Positions 44,878 to 53,099 of a stretch of DNA of 64,000 bases are shown in pieces. The notes under the pieces were generated by a model that was given only the letters and a program-made list of their open reading frames with translations, had not been told where the DNA came from and ran no database searches. Position 1 is the stretch's first letter. Each line of letters opens with the position of its first letter. The translations under genes were made by a program, and so were the position numbers. The stretch is from Streptomyces violaceusniger Tu 4113. GTDB taxonomy: Bacteria > Actinomycetota > Actinomycetes > Streptomycetales > Streptomycetaceae. Location of the stretch: positions 7,626,001-7,690,000 of the forward strand of contig NC_015957.1 in the NCBI RefSeq assembly GCF_000147815.2, given 5' to 3'.

Positions 44878-45621
44878 TCACCGGGCCCCCACGCTCACCT
44901 CGGGCCGACTGTCCCGGGTGCGCCACAGCCACCTGATGTCGCGGGCGAAGGACCAGCTCAGCAGGGTCAGGGCGAGCAGGGCGGCGCCGAAGGCCAGCGC
45001 GTAGGGCAGCACGTCGGCGCCGACGACCAGCAGCAGCACACCCTGGAGCGCGGCCACCGTCTTGCGGGCCGTGCTCGGGGGGAGCCGGCCGTTCAGCCAG
45101 GGCAGCACCCGGGCCGCGGCGACGAAGACGTAGCGCATGGCGCCGATCAGCAGCACCCAGGGGCCGAGCGAGGTGGCCACGTAGACGCTGAGCACCAGGA
45201 TGAGGACGGCGTCGACCTCCATGTCGAACCGCGCGCCCAGGGAGGACGAGGTGCCGGTGCGGCGGGCCACCTGGCCGTCGACCGCGTCCAGGAGCAGCGC
45301 GACCGCGGTGAGGGCCACCAGGACGGTGACCGGCGGCGGGCTCTCGAAGGAGTCCGCGACCAGCGCGGTCACCCCGCCGACGAGCGTGGCCCGCGCGAGG
45401 GTGACGCGGTTGGCCGCGCCGAAGGAGGCGAGCCAGTGCCGCGACAGGGCGCGGGTGAGCACCGCCCAGGTGGCGACCGCGAAGGCCAGGCCGGTCAGCC
45501 AGCCCACGGGTCCCAGATCGAGCGCCGTGCCGAGCAGCACGAGCAGCAGCAACTGCGCGGCCGCGCCCGCGGCCGTCTCGTTCCGCACCAGCGTCGTGTT
45601 GTAGGGATTGTTCAGGGCCAC
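44878..45621 (-). CDS. CDP-alcohol phosphatidyltransferase family membrane protein
   Basis: 247 aa from the GTG at 45621 with GGAGGGTGCAC upstream. Six or so hydrophobic helices. The family active site is present: DAVDGQVARRTG then LGARFDMEVD, i.e. the D-x2-D-G-x2-A-R...G-x3-D-x3-D pattern. It transfers a phospho-alcohol group from a CDP-linked donor at the membrane. It is divergent (119-nt gap) from the dehydrogenase that starts the FAPy-type cluster and may belong to it. The acceptor alcohol is unknown. Confidence 0.87.
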   Translation of the reverse strand: MALNNPYNTTLVRNETAAGAAAQLLLLVLLGTALDLGPVGWLTGLAFAVATWAVLTRALSRHWLASFGAANRVTLARATLVGGVTALVADSFESPPPVTVLVALTAVALLLDAVDGQVARRTGTSSSLGARFDMEVDAVLILVLSVYVATSLGPWVLLIGAMRYVFVAAARVLPWLNGRLPPSTARKTVAALQGVLLLVVGADVLPYALAFGAALLALTLLSWSFARDIRWLWRTRDSRPEVSVGAR

Positions 45622-45740
45622 CGTGCACCCTCCGGGCTGTGTGGCGGAGTGGATGGGTGCCGCGTACCGTGTTCGCGGCTTCATGGTCACCGGTACGTGA
45701 GCCACCGCCCGATTGTTCAGCCCCCTTTGGAGAACGTCGT

Positions 45741-46739
45741 ATGACGCGCACCGCCCGCGCCTTCTGGCTCCGCTCCCCCGGCCGTGGCGAGATACGGGAG
45801 GTGGCCCTGCCCGACCCCGGGCCCAAGGACGTGGTGGTGCGCACGCTGTGCTCGGGGGTGAGCCGCGGTACGGAGACCCTGGTCTTCCGCGGTGGCGTAC
45901 CGGAGAGTCAGCACACCGCGATGCGCGCGCCGTTCCAGGACGGTGAGTTCCCCGGGCCGGTCAAGTACGGCTATCTCAATGTGGGTCTGGTCGAGGAGGG
46001 GCCCGCGTCCCTGCTGGGGCGCACCGTCTTCTGTCTGTATCCGCATCAGACCCACTATGTGGTCCCGGCGAGCGCGGTGACCCCGGTGCCGGAGGGTGTG
46101 CCCGCCCCGCGCGCCGTGCTGGCGGGGACGGTGGAGACCGCGGTGAACGCGGCGTGGGACGCCGCGCCCCTGCTGGGCGACCGGATCGCCGTGGTGGGGG
46201 CGGGGATGGTGGGCGCCTCCGTGGCGGCGGTGCTGGCGCGGTTCCCCGCCGTACGGGTGCAACTGGTGGACGCCGAGCCGGCGCGCGCCGAGGTCGCGCG
46301 GGCGCTCGGGGTGGACTTCGCGCTCCCCGAGGAGGCGGCGGGCGACCTCGATCTGGTCGTCCACGCCAGCGCCACCGAACAGGGGCTCGCGCGCTCGCTG
46401 GAGCTCCTCGCCCCGGAGGGCACCGTGCTGGAGCTGAGCTGGTACGGGGACCGGCGGATCAGCCTGCCGCTCGGGGAAGCCTTCCACTCCCGCCGGCTGA
46501 CGGTGCGCGCCAGCCAGGTGGGCACGGTCTCACCGGCGCGGGGCACCCGCCGCGGTTACGGCGACCGGATGGCGCTGGCGCTCGAACTGCTCGCCGATCC
46601 GGCCTTCGACGCCCTTGTCACCGGCGAATGCGGTTTCGAGGAGCTTCCTCAGGTGCTGCCGGGGCTGGCCTCCGGGGAGATTCCGGGGCTGTGCCACCGG
46701 GTTCGCTACGGCGCGGAATCTGCTGTGTCATCCGTCTGA
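45741..46739 (+). CDS. MDR-family dehydrogenase (zinc-type alcohol dehydrogenase-like)
   Basis: 332 aa from the ATG at 45741. GroES-like N-terminal part with TLCSGVSRGTETLVF, YGYLNVGLV and VFCLYPHQTHYVV. Rossmann motif AVVGAGMVGASVAAVLA (about residue 150). It lacks the GHE-type catalytic zinc motif at the usual place, resembling the BchC/TMDH-like subgroup with SxGTE. First gene of the rightward half of the cluster. Substrate unknown. Confidence 0.85.
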   Translation: MTRTARAFWLRSPGRGEIREVALPDPGPKDVVVRTLCSGVSRGTETLVFRGGVPESQHTAMRAPFQDGEFPGPVKYGYLNVGLVEEGPASLLGRTVFCLYPHQTHYVVPASAVTPVPEGVPAPRAVLAGTVETAVNAAWDAAPLLGDRIAVVGAGMVGASVAAVLARFPAVRVQLVDAEPARAEVARALGVDFALPEEAAGDLDLVVHASATEQGLARSLELLAPEGTVLELSWYGDRRISLPLGEAFHSRRLTVRASQVGTVSPARGTRRGYGDRMALALELLADPAFDALVTGECGFEELPQVLPGLASGEIPGLCHRVRYGAESAVSSV

Positions 46740-46817
46740 ACACGGGGAACGTGACGGCCGTACTAGAAGGCGTGCCCCGGCCGAGGGCCCGATGCGCCGT
46801 ATCTGGAGGGTCATCCG

Positions 46818-47216
46818 TTGTTCAGCATCACCGTCCGCGATCACATCATGATCGCTCACAGTTTTCGCGGGGACGTCTTCGGACCCGCGCAGCGGTTGCA
46901 CGGGGCGACGTTCCTCGTGGACGCCACCTTCCGCCGTGCCGAGTTGGACGACGACAACATCGTCGTCGACATCGGCCTGGCCACCCGTGAGCTGGGGGAG
47001 GTGTGCGGCGCGCTCAGCTATCGCAATCTCGACGACGAACCCGATTTCGAGGGGATCAACACCTCCACCGAGTTCCTCGCCAAGGTGATCGCCGACCGCC
47101 TCGCCGAACGGGTCCACTCCGGGGCGCTGGGCGAGGGCGCCCGCGGGTTGTCCGGGATCGCCGTCACCCTGCATGAGTCACATGTCGCCTGGGCGAGTTA
47201 CGAGCGCGGCCTATGA
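46818..47216 (+). CDS. 6-pyruvoyltetrahydropterin synthase (PTPS) homologue, catalytic triad absent
   Basis: 132 aa from a TTG at 46818, with GGAGGG at 46805-46810. T-fold pattern AHSF...RLHGATF...NIVVDIG...NTSTEFLA...[10 protein letters not shown]. Compared with QueD/PTPS, the catalytic Cys is Ala24, the zinc-site HGH is HGA (Ala30), and the LDH segment is LSY, so zinc and triad are lost. This agrees with the S. coelicolor SCO6650 structure as I recall it, a pterin-binding-like fold without PTPS activity. Its stop overlaps the next start (ATGA). Confidence 0.85.
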   Translation: MFSITVRDHIMIAHSFRGDVFGPAQRLHGATFLVDATFRRAELDDDNIVVDIGLATRELGEVCGALSYRNLDDEPDFEGINTSTEFLAKVIADRLAERVHSGALGEGARGLSGIAVTLHESHVAWASYERGL

Positions 47217-48319
47217 GCCCGGCCGCACCGCGCACGGTGCACATCGTGATGCCCGGCGCCGTGGCCGACCCGGCCGCGCCGAGCGGCGGCAACGTCTACG
47301 ACCGGCGGATCTGCCGGGATCTGCCCGCCACCGGCTGGCGGGTCGAGGAGCACGCGGTCGAGGGTGACTGGCCCCGGCCCGGCCCCGCCGCCCGCGCCGA
47401 GCTGACCCGGATCCTGGCCGGGCTGGCGGACGGCACGGCCGTCCTGCTCGACGGGCTGGTCGCCGGTGCGCTCCCCGCCATCGTCGTCCCGCAGGCCCAG
47501 CGGCTGCGGCTGGCGGTGCTGGTGCATCTGCCGCTGGGCGACGAGACGGGGCTGGCCCCCGGCCGGGCCGCGGAGCTGACGGCGCTGGAGGGCCGGACGC
47601 TGCGCTCGGCACGGGCGGTGGTGGCCACCAGCGCATGGGCGGCCGGTCGGCTGGTGGATCTGCACGGGCTGGTGCCCGACCGGGTCCATGTGGCGGCGCC
47701 CGGCGCCGATATCGCCCCCCTCGCCTCCTCGGGCGGCGAGGGCTCACGGCTGCTGTGCGTGGCCTCGGTGACCCCGCGCAAGGGGCAGCTCCGGCTGGTG
47801 GAGGCGCTCGCGGAGATCCCGGATCTGCCCTGGGCTTGCGACTGTGCGGGAGCCCTGGACCAGGACCCGGAGTACACCGCCCGGCTCCGGGAGCTGATCG
47901 AGAAGCTGGGCGTGGGCGACCGGGTGCGGCTGCTCGGCCCGAAGACCGGCGCCGAGCTGGCCGCCGGTTACGCGGGGGCCGACGCGATGGTGCTCGCCTC
48001 GTACGCCGAGACCTACGGCATGGCGGTGACCGAGGCGCTCGCCCGGGGAATCCCGGTCCTGGCCACCGCCGTCGGCGGGGTTCCCGAGGCCATCGGGCAG
48101 GCCCCCGACGGCAGGGTGCCGGGCATGCTCATCGACCCGGACGACCCCGGGGCGCTGACGGCGGCGTTGCGCCGCTGGCTGGGCGACCCCGGTATACGCC
48201 GTCGGCTGACCGCCGCCGCGCACGAGCGGCGCACCGCGCTGGCCGGGTGGGAGAACACCACCCGGAACCTGGCCGGTGCGCTGGAAGAACTCCGAGACGA
48301 ACCGCGGAGGGCCGCGTGA
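47213..48319 (+). CDS. Family 4 glycosyltransferase
   Basis: 368 aa, GT-B fold. The C-terminal domain has [66 protein letters not shown] (an E-x7-E motif) and GGVPEAI. It overlaps both neighbours by 4 nt. It would transfer a sugar from a nucleotide donor to the pathway intermediate. Donor and acceptor unknown. Confidence 0.88.
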   Translation: MSPAAPRTVHIVMPGAVADPAAPSGGNVYDRRICRDLPATGWRVEEHAVEGDWPRPGPAARAELTRILAGLADGTAVLLDGLVAGALPAIVVPQAQRLRLAVLVHLPLGDETGLAPGRAAELTALEGRTLRSARAVVATSAWAAGRLVDLHGLVPDRVHVAAPGADIAPLASSGGEGSRLLCVASVTPRKGQLRLVEALAEIPDLPWACDCAGALDQDPEYTARLRELIEKLGVGDRVRLLGPKTGAELAAGYAGADAMVLASYAETYGMAVTEALARGIPVLATAVGGVPEAIGQAPDGRVPGMLIDPDDPGALTAALRRWLGDPGIRRRLTAAAHERRTALAGWENTTRNLAGALEELRDEPRRAA

Positions 48320-49152
48320 AGACGACCGACGTACCGCGTTACACCCCCGACTGGCTGGAGCTGCGGGAGAGCGCCGACGCGGCGGCCCGCTCCCCCGAAC
48401 TCATCGAGGAGCTCCGCCCCCGGCTCTCCGGCCCGCCGCTGGTGATCCACGATCTGGGCTGCGGCACCGGCTCCATGGGGCGCTGGCTGGCGCCCCGGCT
48501 GAGCGGCCCGCAACTGTGGATCCTGCACGACCGCGACCCCGATCTGCTGGACCGGGCGGCCCTGCGGATGCCCCGGGCGGCCACCGACGGCAGCCGCATC
48601 GCCATCGCGACGGCGCGTGGCGACCTCAAGCGGCTGACCGCGAGCACGCTGGACGGCGCCTCGCTGGTGACCGCGTCCGCTCTGCTGGACGTGCTCACCG
48701 CCGAGGAGGTGGACGGCATCGCCGCGGCCTGCGCCGCGGCCCAGTGCCCGGCACTGCTGGCGCTGTCCGTGGTGGGGCGGGTCGAGATCACCCCGGCCGA
48801 TCCGCTGGACGCGGAGATCGCCGAGGCGTTCAACGCCCATCAGCGGCGCGGCGATCTGGTGGGCCCCGACGCGATGGCGGTGGCCTCCGAGACGTTCGCC
48901 CGCTACGGCGCGACGGTACGGACCCATGCCAGCCCCTGGACGCTCGGCGCCGACCACGCCGCGCTGACGGCCGAGTGGCTGCGGGGCTGGGTGGGCGCGG
49001 CCGTGGAGCACCGGCCGGAGCTGGCCGGGCGCGCCGAGGCGTATCTGCGCCGCCGACTGGCGATCGCCGCGACGGGCGCGCTGCGGGTGGTGGTGCACCA
49101 CCGCGATCTGCTGGCGCTGCCCGCGTCCCGCACGTTGGGGGCGGCCGCGTGA
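48316..49152 (+). CDS. Class I SAM-dependent methyltransferase
   Basis: 278 aa from the GTG at 48316 (GTGA overlap). The SAM-binding motif I is VIHDLGCGTGSMGRW (about residue 45), with the acidic motif II ILHDRDPDLLDRA and SLVTASALLDVLTAEEVDGI near motif IV. It overlaps the flippase-like gene by 4 nt. It is a predicted tailoring enzyme of the cluster. Confidence 0.87.
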   Translation: MKTTDVPRYTPDWLELRESADAAARSPELIEELRPRLSGPPLVIHDLGCGTGSMGRWLAPRLSGPQLWILHDRDPDLLDRAALRMPRAATDGSRIAIATARGDLKRLTASTLDGASLVTASALLDVLTAEEVDGIAAACAAAQCPALLALSVVGRVEITPADPLDAEIAEAFNAHQRRGDLVGPDAMAVASETFARYGATVRTHASPWTLGADHAALTAEWLRGWVGAAVEHRPELAGRAEAYLRRRLAIAATGALRVVVHHRDLLALPASRTLGAAA

Positions 49153-50459
49153 GCGGCGCGCTGCGGGCCCGGCTCGGGGCGGCCGCGGGCGTCGCCATCC
49201 TCGGGGTGGTGCTGTGGCGGCTGGGCACCGGGGCCTTTGTGGACGGTCTGCACACCATCGACGGCCTCACTCTGCTGGCGGCGCTCGGTCTCGGCCTGCT
49301 CACCACGGTCTTCAGCGCATGGCGCTGGTGTCTGGTGGCGCGGGGGCTGCGGATCCGGCTGCCGCTGGGTCCGGCCGTCGCGGACTACTACCGTGCGCTG
49401 TTCCTCAACGCCGCGCTGCCCGGTGGGGTCCTCGGCGATGTGCATCGCGCGGTGCGGCACGGGCGGGACGCGGGGGATGTCGGCCGGGGCGTACGCGCGG
49501 TGGTGCTGGAGCGGGTCGCGGGCCAGGTGGTGCTGATCGCGGTGGGGGTGGCGATCCTGCTGGCCCACCCCTCGCCGGCCCTGGAGCAGTTGGGCCGGCT
49601 GGTCGGCGGTCTCGGCGGCCCGATGGCCTGGGCCGCGGTGCTCACGGGGTGCGTCGCGCTGCTCGTCACCGTGGCCGTACGGCGCCGCCACCGCGCGGCG
49701 CCGGTGGCCGCGCGGCGGCGGGGCGCGGTCCGCGGCGCGCTGGCCGAGGCGCGCCGCGGACTGCTGGCCCGGGGCAGTTGGCCGGGGGTGGTGGTCTCCT
49801 CGGTCGTGGTGCTGGCCGGGCATCTGACGACGTTCGTCCTCGCCGCCCGGGCCGCGGGGTCACACGCTCCGCTGACCGAGCTGCTGCCCCTGATGGTGCT
49901 CGCCCTGATCGCCATGGCGCTGCCGCTGAACGTCGGCGGCTGGGGCCCCCGCGAGGGCGTCACCGCCTGGGCCTTCGGCGCCGCGGGCCTGGGCGCCGGC
50001 CAGGGGCTGACCGTGGCCGTGGTCTACGGGGTGCTCACCTTCGCCGCGAGCCTCCCCGGTGTCGCGGTGCTGGCCGTCCAGTGGGGCGCCCGGCTGCGGG
50101 GCCGACAGGTCGAGTTCGAAGAGGGTGTCCTCGCCGAGGGTGGAGCGGCGGACGGGCGGGCGCAGCGCGTCCCGCATGACCGGCGTCCCGTCGAAGCGCA
50201 GCCCGGGGATGCCGTCGCCGAGCAGGACCGGGGCCACGGTGACATAGAGCCGGTGCAGCGCCCCCGCGTGCAGAAAGCGGGACACGGTGACGCCGCCGCC
50301 CTCGATGAGCACCCGGCCCAGTCCGCGCCGCCGAAGCGCCCGCACCAACTGGTGGGGGGCAAAGGCGTCGGGCTCCGTGAGCGTCAGCAGCTCCACCCCG
50401 TCCGGTGGCGCCGGGCGGCGCTCGCCGGTGGCGCCCACCACCCACAGGGTCGGAGCTGA
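49149..50459 (+). CDS. Flippase-like lysylphosphatidylglycerol-synthase-TM family protein, extended C-terminus
   Basis: The open frame is 436 aa from a GTG at 49149. Residues 1 to about 318 form the family domain: an early TRP-like region, YYRALFLNAALPGGVLGDVHRA, and several helices ending in VLAVQWGARLRGR. After that, about 118 residues are charged, low-hydrophobicity sequence that is only the antisense of the RibD gene. The natural end is expected near 50103, but no stop codon is there. These proteins resemble polyprenyl-linked substrate flippases (YbhN/UPF0104). Confidence 0.8.
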   Translation: MSGALRARLGAAAGVAILGVVLWRLGTGAFVDGLHTIDGLTLLAALGLGLLTTVFSAWRWCLVARGLRIRLPLGPAVADYYRALFLNAALPGGVLGDVHRAVRHGRDAGDVGRGVRAVVLERVAGQVVLIAVGVAILLAHPSPALEQLGRLVGGLGGPMAWAAVLTGCVALLVTVAVRRRHRAAPVAARRRGAVRGALAEARRGLLARGSWPGVVVSSVVVLAGHLTTFVLAARAAGSHAPLTELLPLMVLALIAMALPLNVGGWGPREGVTAWAFGAAGLGAGQGLTVAVVYGVLTFAASLPGVAVLAVQWGARLRGRQVEFEEGVLAEGGAADGRAQRVPHDRRPVEAQPGDAVAEQDRGHGDIEPVQRPRVQKAGHGDAAALDEHPAQSAPPKRPHQLVGGKGVGLRERQQLHPVRWRRAALAGGAHHPQGRS

Positions 50460-50909
50460 GCCATCGGTGAACACGCGTCGGTCGAGCGGCACCCGCCCGC
50501 GGGGATCGAGGACGACCCGCACCGGGTGGGTGCCCGCGCAGGCGCGGACGGTGAGCTGGGGGTCGTCCGCGACGGCGGTGCCGGCCCCGACGACCACCGC
50601 GTCGGCCAGGGCGCGCAGCCGGTGGAGATGGCGGCGGTCCTCCTCGCCGGTGACGAAGTCGGCGTCGCCGGTGCGGGTGGCGATGAATCCGTCCAGGCTC
50701 TGGCCGAGCTGAGCGATCGTCAGCCGCGGCCCGGCCAGGCACAGCGGGAGATAGCGGTCGACCAGGAGCCGGGCCTCCGGCGAGGCGGGCTCACTCCACC
50801 GCCGCCTGCCGTCCGGGCCCCGGACCAGACCGGCGGGCCCGGTGTCCGCCTCGCTCCGGACGGAGCGCAGCCGCTCCCATGCCTCTTCCGTTTCGAGGAA
50901 GGTCATCAC
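49860..50909 (-). CDS. RibD C-terminal-type pyrimidine reductase (no deaminase domain), extended C-terminus
   Basis: 349 aa from the GTG at 50909, which overlaps the creatininase stop (GTGA). Reductase motifs: IAQLGQSLDGFIATRTGDADFVTG, ADAVVVGAGTAVADDPQLTVR, VVLDPRGRVPL and VLIEGGGVTVSRFL. The zinc deaminase half of RibD is absent. It should reduce the ribosyl side chain of the aminopyrimidine using NADPH. The domain ends near residue 265 (FELDLSA). The remaining ~80 residues run antisense through the flippase gene. Confidence 0.85.
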   Translation of the reverse strand: MMTFLETEEAWERLRSVRSEADTGPAGLVRGPDGRRRWSEPASPEARLLVDRYLPLCLAGPRLTIAQLGQSLDGFIATRTGDADFVTGEEDRRHLHRLRALADAVVVGAGTAVADDPQLTVRACAGTHPVRVVLDPRGRVPLDRRVFTDGSAPTLWVVGATGERRPAPPDGVELLTLTEPDAFAPHQLVRALRRRGLGRVLIEGGGVTVSRFLHAGALHRLYVTVAPVLLGDGIPGLRFDGTPVMRDALRPPVRRSTLGEDTLFELDLSAPQPGAPLDGQHRDTGEARGEGEHPVDHGHGQPLAGAQARGAEGPGGDALAGAPAADVQRQRHGDQGEHHQGQQLGQRSV

Positions 50910-51655
50910 GCCTCCTTCTCGGCACCGACCAGGGAAAGATACTCGGCGAAGGAATCGACGAGCCCGGCCAGCAGTTCCTTTCCCTTATGCGCGGACGCCC
51001 TGGACGGCCGGCCGATGACGCCGGACTCCGTATAGGCGGGCATACCGAGGGTGAGCAGATGTTTCCGATCGTCGGATATCCAGTCGGAGGTTTCATGACC
51101 GGGCCGGACGAGTTCTGGATGGGCATGCAGGAGTATGGATGTCTCCAGTTCGCCCGCATGCATATCGCTGTTCGACGGTGTGCGTACTCCGGCGCGGGTC
51201 CGCGCGGCGTCCCAGTCCGCCGATCCGGGGAATAGCGCCATACCGAAGTCGCCCCCGGCGGATTCCTGAACGATGTTGCGCAGTACGTAATTCCCGCCGT
51301 GTCCGTTCACCAGAATCAGGCCGCGTATACCCGAGCGCCTCAGCGAGTCCGCGATATCGCGGACCACGGCGTAGAGGGTGGCCGCGGACAGGGAGACCGT
51401 CCCTGGCCAGGCCGCATGTTCATGGGAGCAGGAGATCGTCACCGGGGGCAGGTGAAGCACCGGATACGCGGCCGCGATCTCGCCTGCGATCGTGCCGGCG
51501 ATGACCGTGTCGGTCACCAGTGGGAGAAATGCGCCGTGTTGTTCGAAGCTGCCTATGGGAAGCACGGCGACATCGGCCCGGTCGGCCCGTACTTCCTCCG
51601 TCGTCTGTGTCGGCAAGACCATGCCGACCTGCGGGCGCGTTCCCGAACCGCTCAT
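50906..51655 (-). CDS. Creatininase-family amidohydrolase, predicted FAPy deformylase (ArfB-like)
   Basis: 249 aa from the ATG at 51655. An ATG at 51673 is possible. Metal-site motifs of the creatininase/ArfB/MftE family: PIGSFEQHGAFLPLVTDT (Glu, His, Asp), SCSHEHA, NGHGGN and DMHAGELETS. In archaea, ArfB of this family removes the formyl group from FAPy made by GTP cyclohydrolase III. Its adjacency to a FAPy-type GCH II makes the same role the best hypothesis. Divergent from ribA-like gene, 97-nt gap. Confidence 0.85.
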   Translation of the reverse strand: MSGSGTRPQVGMVLPTQTTEEVRADRADVAVLPIGSFEQHGAFLPLVTDTVIAGTIAGEIAAAYPVLHLPPVTISCSHEHAAWPGTVSLSAATLYAVVRDIADSLRRSGIRGLILVNGHGGNYVLRNIVQESAGGDFGMALFPGSADWDAARTRAGVRTPSNSDMHAGELETSILLHAHPELVRPGHETSDWISDDRKHLLTLGMPAYTESGVIGRPSRASAHKGKELLAGLVDSFAEYLSLVGAEKEA

Positions 51656-51752
51656 ATCTCGTGGACCTTTCATGTGTCGGCCGGACAGCTTGTTGCCGCG
51701 GCTTTGTCATTCTCCTGTACAAGGGCGGTGGTTTTCCAGATAAGATCGGGAC

Positions 51753-52409
51753 ATGACAGAAAGTGATGGCGTGTTCGATGTCGACGCCCGCCCCTCGGGT
51801 GTCGAACGAGTGGTGAATGTCCGGCTGTCCACGAAGCATGGCGACTTTCTCGCGATCGGCTATCGGGACCTCGTTCGCGGTGATGAACAAATGGCGCTGG
51901 TATACGGCGATGTCACCGGTGAGGAAGCGCTTACCCGCCTGCATTCGGAGTGCCTCACCGGAGACGCGTTCGGCTCCCGTCACTGCGAGTGCGGCGACCA
52001 GCTCTCCGCGGCGCTGAAGGCGATCGTGGCCGAAGGCCGGGGCATTCTCGTCTATCTGAGGGGTCATGAGGGACGCGGGATCGGGCTGCTCGCCAAGCTC
52101 CAGGCGATGAAGCTCCAGGCGGAGGGGCTGGACACGGTCGAGGCCAACCTCGCTCTCGGCCTGCCGGCGGACGCCCGGGACTACAAGGTGGCGGCGGATG
52201 TCCTGCACGACCTCGAGGTGCGCTCCGTGCGGCTGCTGTCCAACAACCCCCAGAAGCGGGACGCGCTGCTGCGGCATGGCGTCAGGGTCAGCGAGCAGGT
52301 GCCACTGCTGATGACTCCGCACAAGGAGAACCTCCCGTATCTGCTCACCAAGCGGGATCGCATGGACCACTATCTGCCCCATTTGGAAGCCGTGATCCAG
52401 CGCACCTGA
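51753..52409 (+). CDS. GTP cyclohydrolase II homologue with Tyr-to-Met switch (FAPy-forming type)
   Basis: 218 aa from the ATG at 51753. Zinc cysteines are intact: SECLTGDAFGSRHCECG (Cys67, Cys78, Cys80). GTP-binding and catalytic segments GILVYLRGHEGRGIGL and LLSNNPQKRDAL are present. At the position of the conserved active-site Tyr (E. coli RAY) this protein has QAM, Met119. S. coelicolor SCO6655 carries Met120 there and, as I recall, releases FAPy rather than the deformylated product. It is a homologue of riboflavin RibA with a probable different role. Confidence 0.9.
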   Translation: MTESDGVFDVDARPSGVERVVNVRLSTKHGDFLAIGYRDLVRGDEQMALVYGDVTGEEALTRLHSECLTGDAFGSRHCECGDQLSAALKAIVAEGRGILVYLRGHEGRGIGLLAKLQAMKLQAEGLDTVEANLALGLPADARDYKVAADVLHDLEVRSVRLLSNNPQKRDALLRHGVRVSEQVPLLMTPHKENLPYLLTKRDRMDHYLPHLEAVIQRT

Positions 52410-52592
52410 AGGAGAGCCCGGCGAGGGAGAGCCTGGCCGGGGGCCGCGGCCCCGTCCACCGGCCTCGGCCGGGCGCGAGCCGCGGCCCGCCATCGGTGTG
52501 GCCATACCGCCGAACGGGCGATCAGCGCCCATATGTCCGAGAATGGGGGTGCCGCGTGACGTTCCGACGGACGACGATCAAGGGTAGGGACC

Positions 52593-53099
52593 ATGGACCT
52601 GGGGATCGAGCTCCGGGTGGACGGGACCGAGCACCGCCTCACCGTCGACACCCGTACGACGCTGCTGGACGCCCTGCGCGAGCAGCTCGGGAACACCAGC
52701 CCCAAGAAGGGCTGCGACCACGGACAGTGCGGCGCCTGCACCCTGCTGCTCGACGGCCGCCGGGTCCTCGGCTGCCTCGCGCTGGCCGTCGCCCACCAGG
52801 GCGCGGACATCGTCACGGCAGCCGGCCTCACCAACGGTGAGCTGCATCCGCTCCAGCAGTCGTTCATCGCCCATGACGCCTTCCAGTGCGGCTACTGCAC
52901 ACCCGGTCAGATCGTCTCGGCGGCCGGAATGCTGCAGGAGGCCGGGGAGGGCTGGCCGAGCGCCGCGAGCAAGGACCTGGGCGCCACCGATGTGGTGCTC
53001 GACGACGAGGAGATCGCCGAGCGGATGAGCGGCAACCTGTGCCGCTGCGCCGCGTACGCGAACATCGTCCCGGCGATCGCGGAGGTGGCGCACCGATGA
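52593..53099 (+). CDS. Molybdenum hydroxylase 2Fe-2S subunit (PaoA/CoxS type)
   Basis: 168 aa. The first [2Fe-2S] plant-ferredoxin motif is GCDHGQCGACTLLLDG, with a preceding C..., and the second cluster motif is CGYCTPGQIVSA and GNLCRCAAYANI. It passes electrons from the molybdenum subunit to FAD. Start at the ATG at 52593 with GGGA upstream. No Tat signal is visible. It overlaps the FAD subunit by 4 nt (ATGA). Confidence 0.93.
   Translation: MDLGIELRVDGTEHRLTVDTRTTLLDALREQLGNTSPKKGCDHGQCGACTLLLDGRRVLGCLALAVAHQGADIVTAAGLTNGELHPLQQSFIAHDAFQCGYCTPGQIVSAAGMLQEAGEGWPSAASKDLGATDVVLDDEEIAERMSGNLCRCAAYANIVPAIAEVAHR

Noticed and set aside
52440..52453. GGGGCCGCGGCCCC palindrome after the GCH II gene as terminator
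   Set aside because: A GC palindrome of this size without loop or T-run is common by chance in this base composition. Not listed as a feature.
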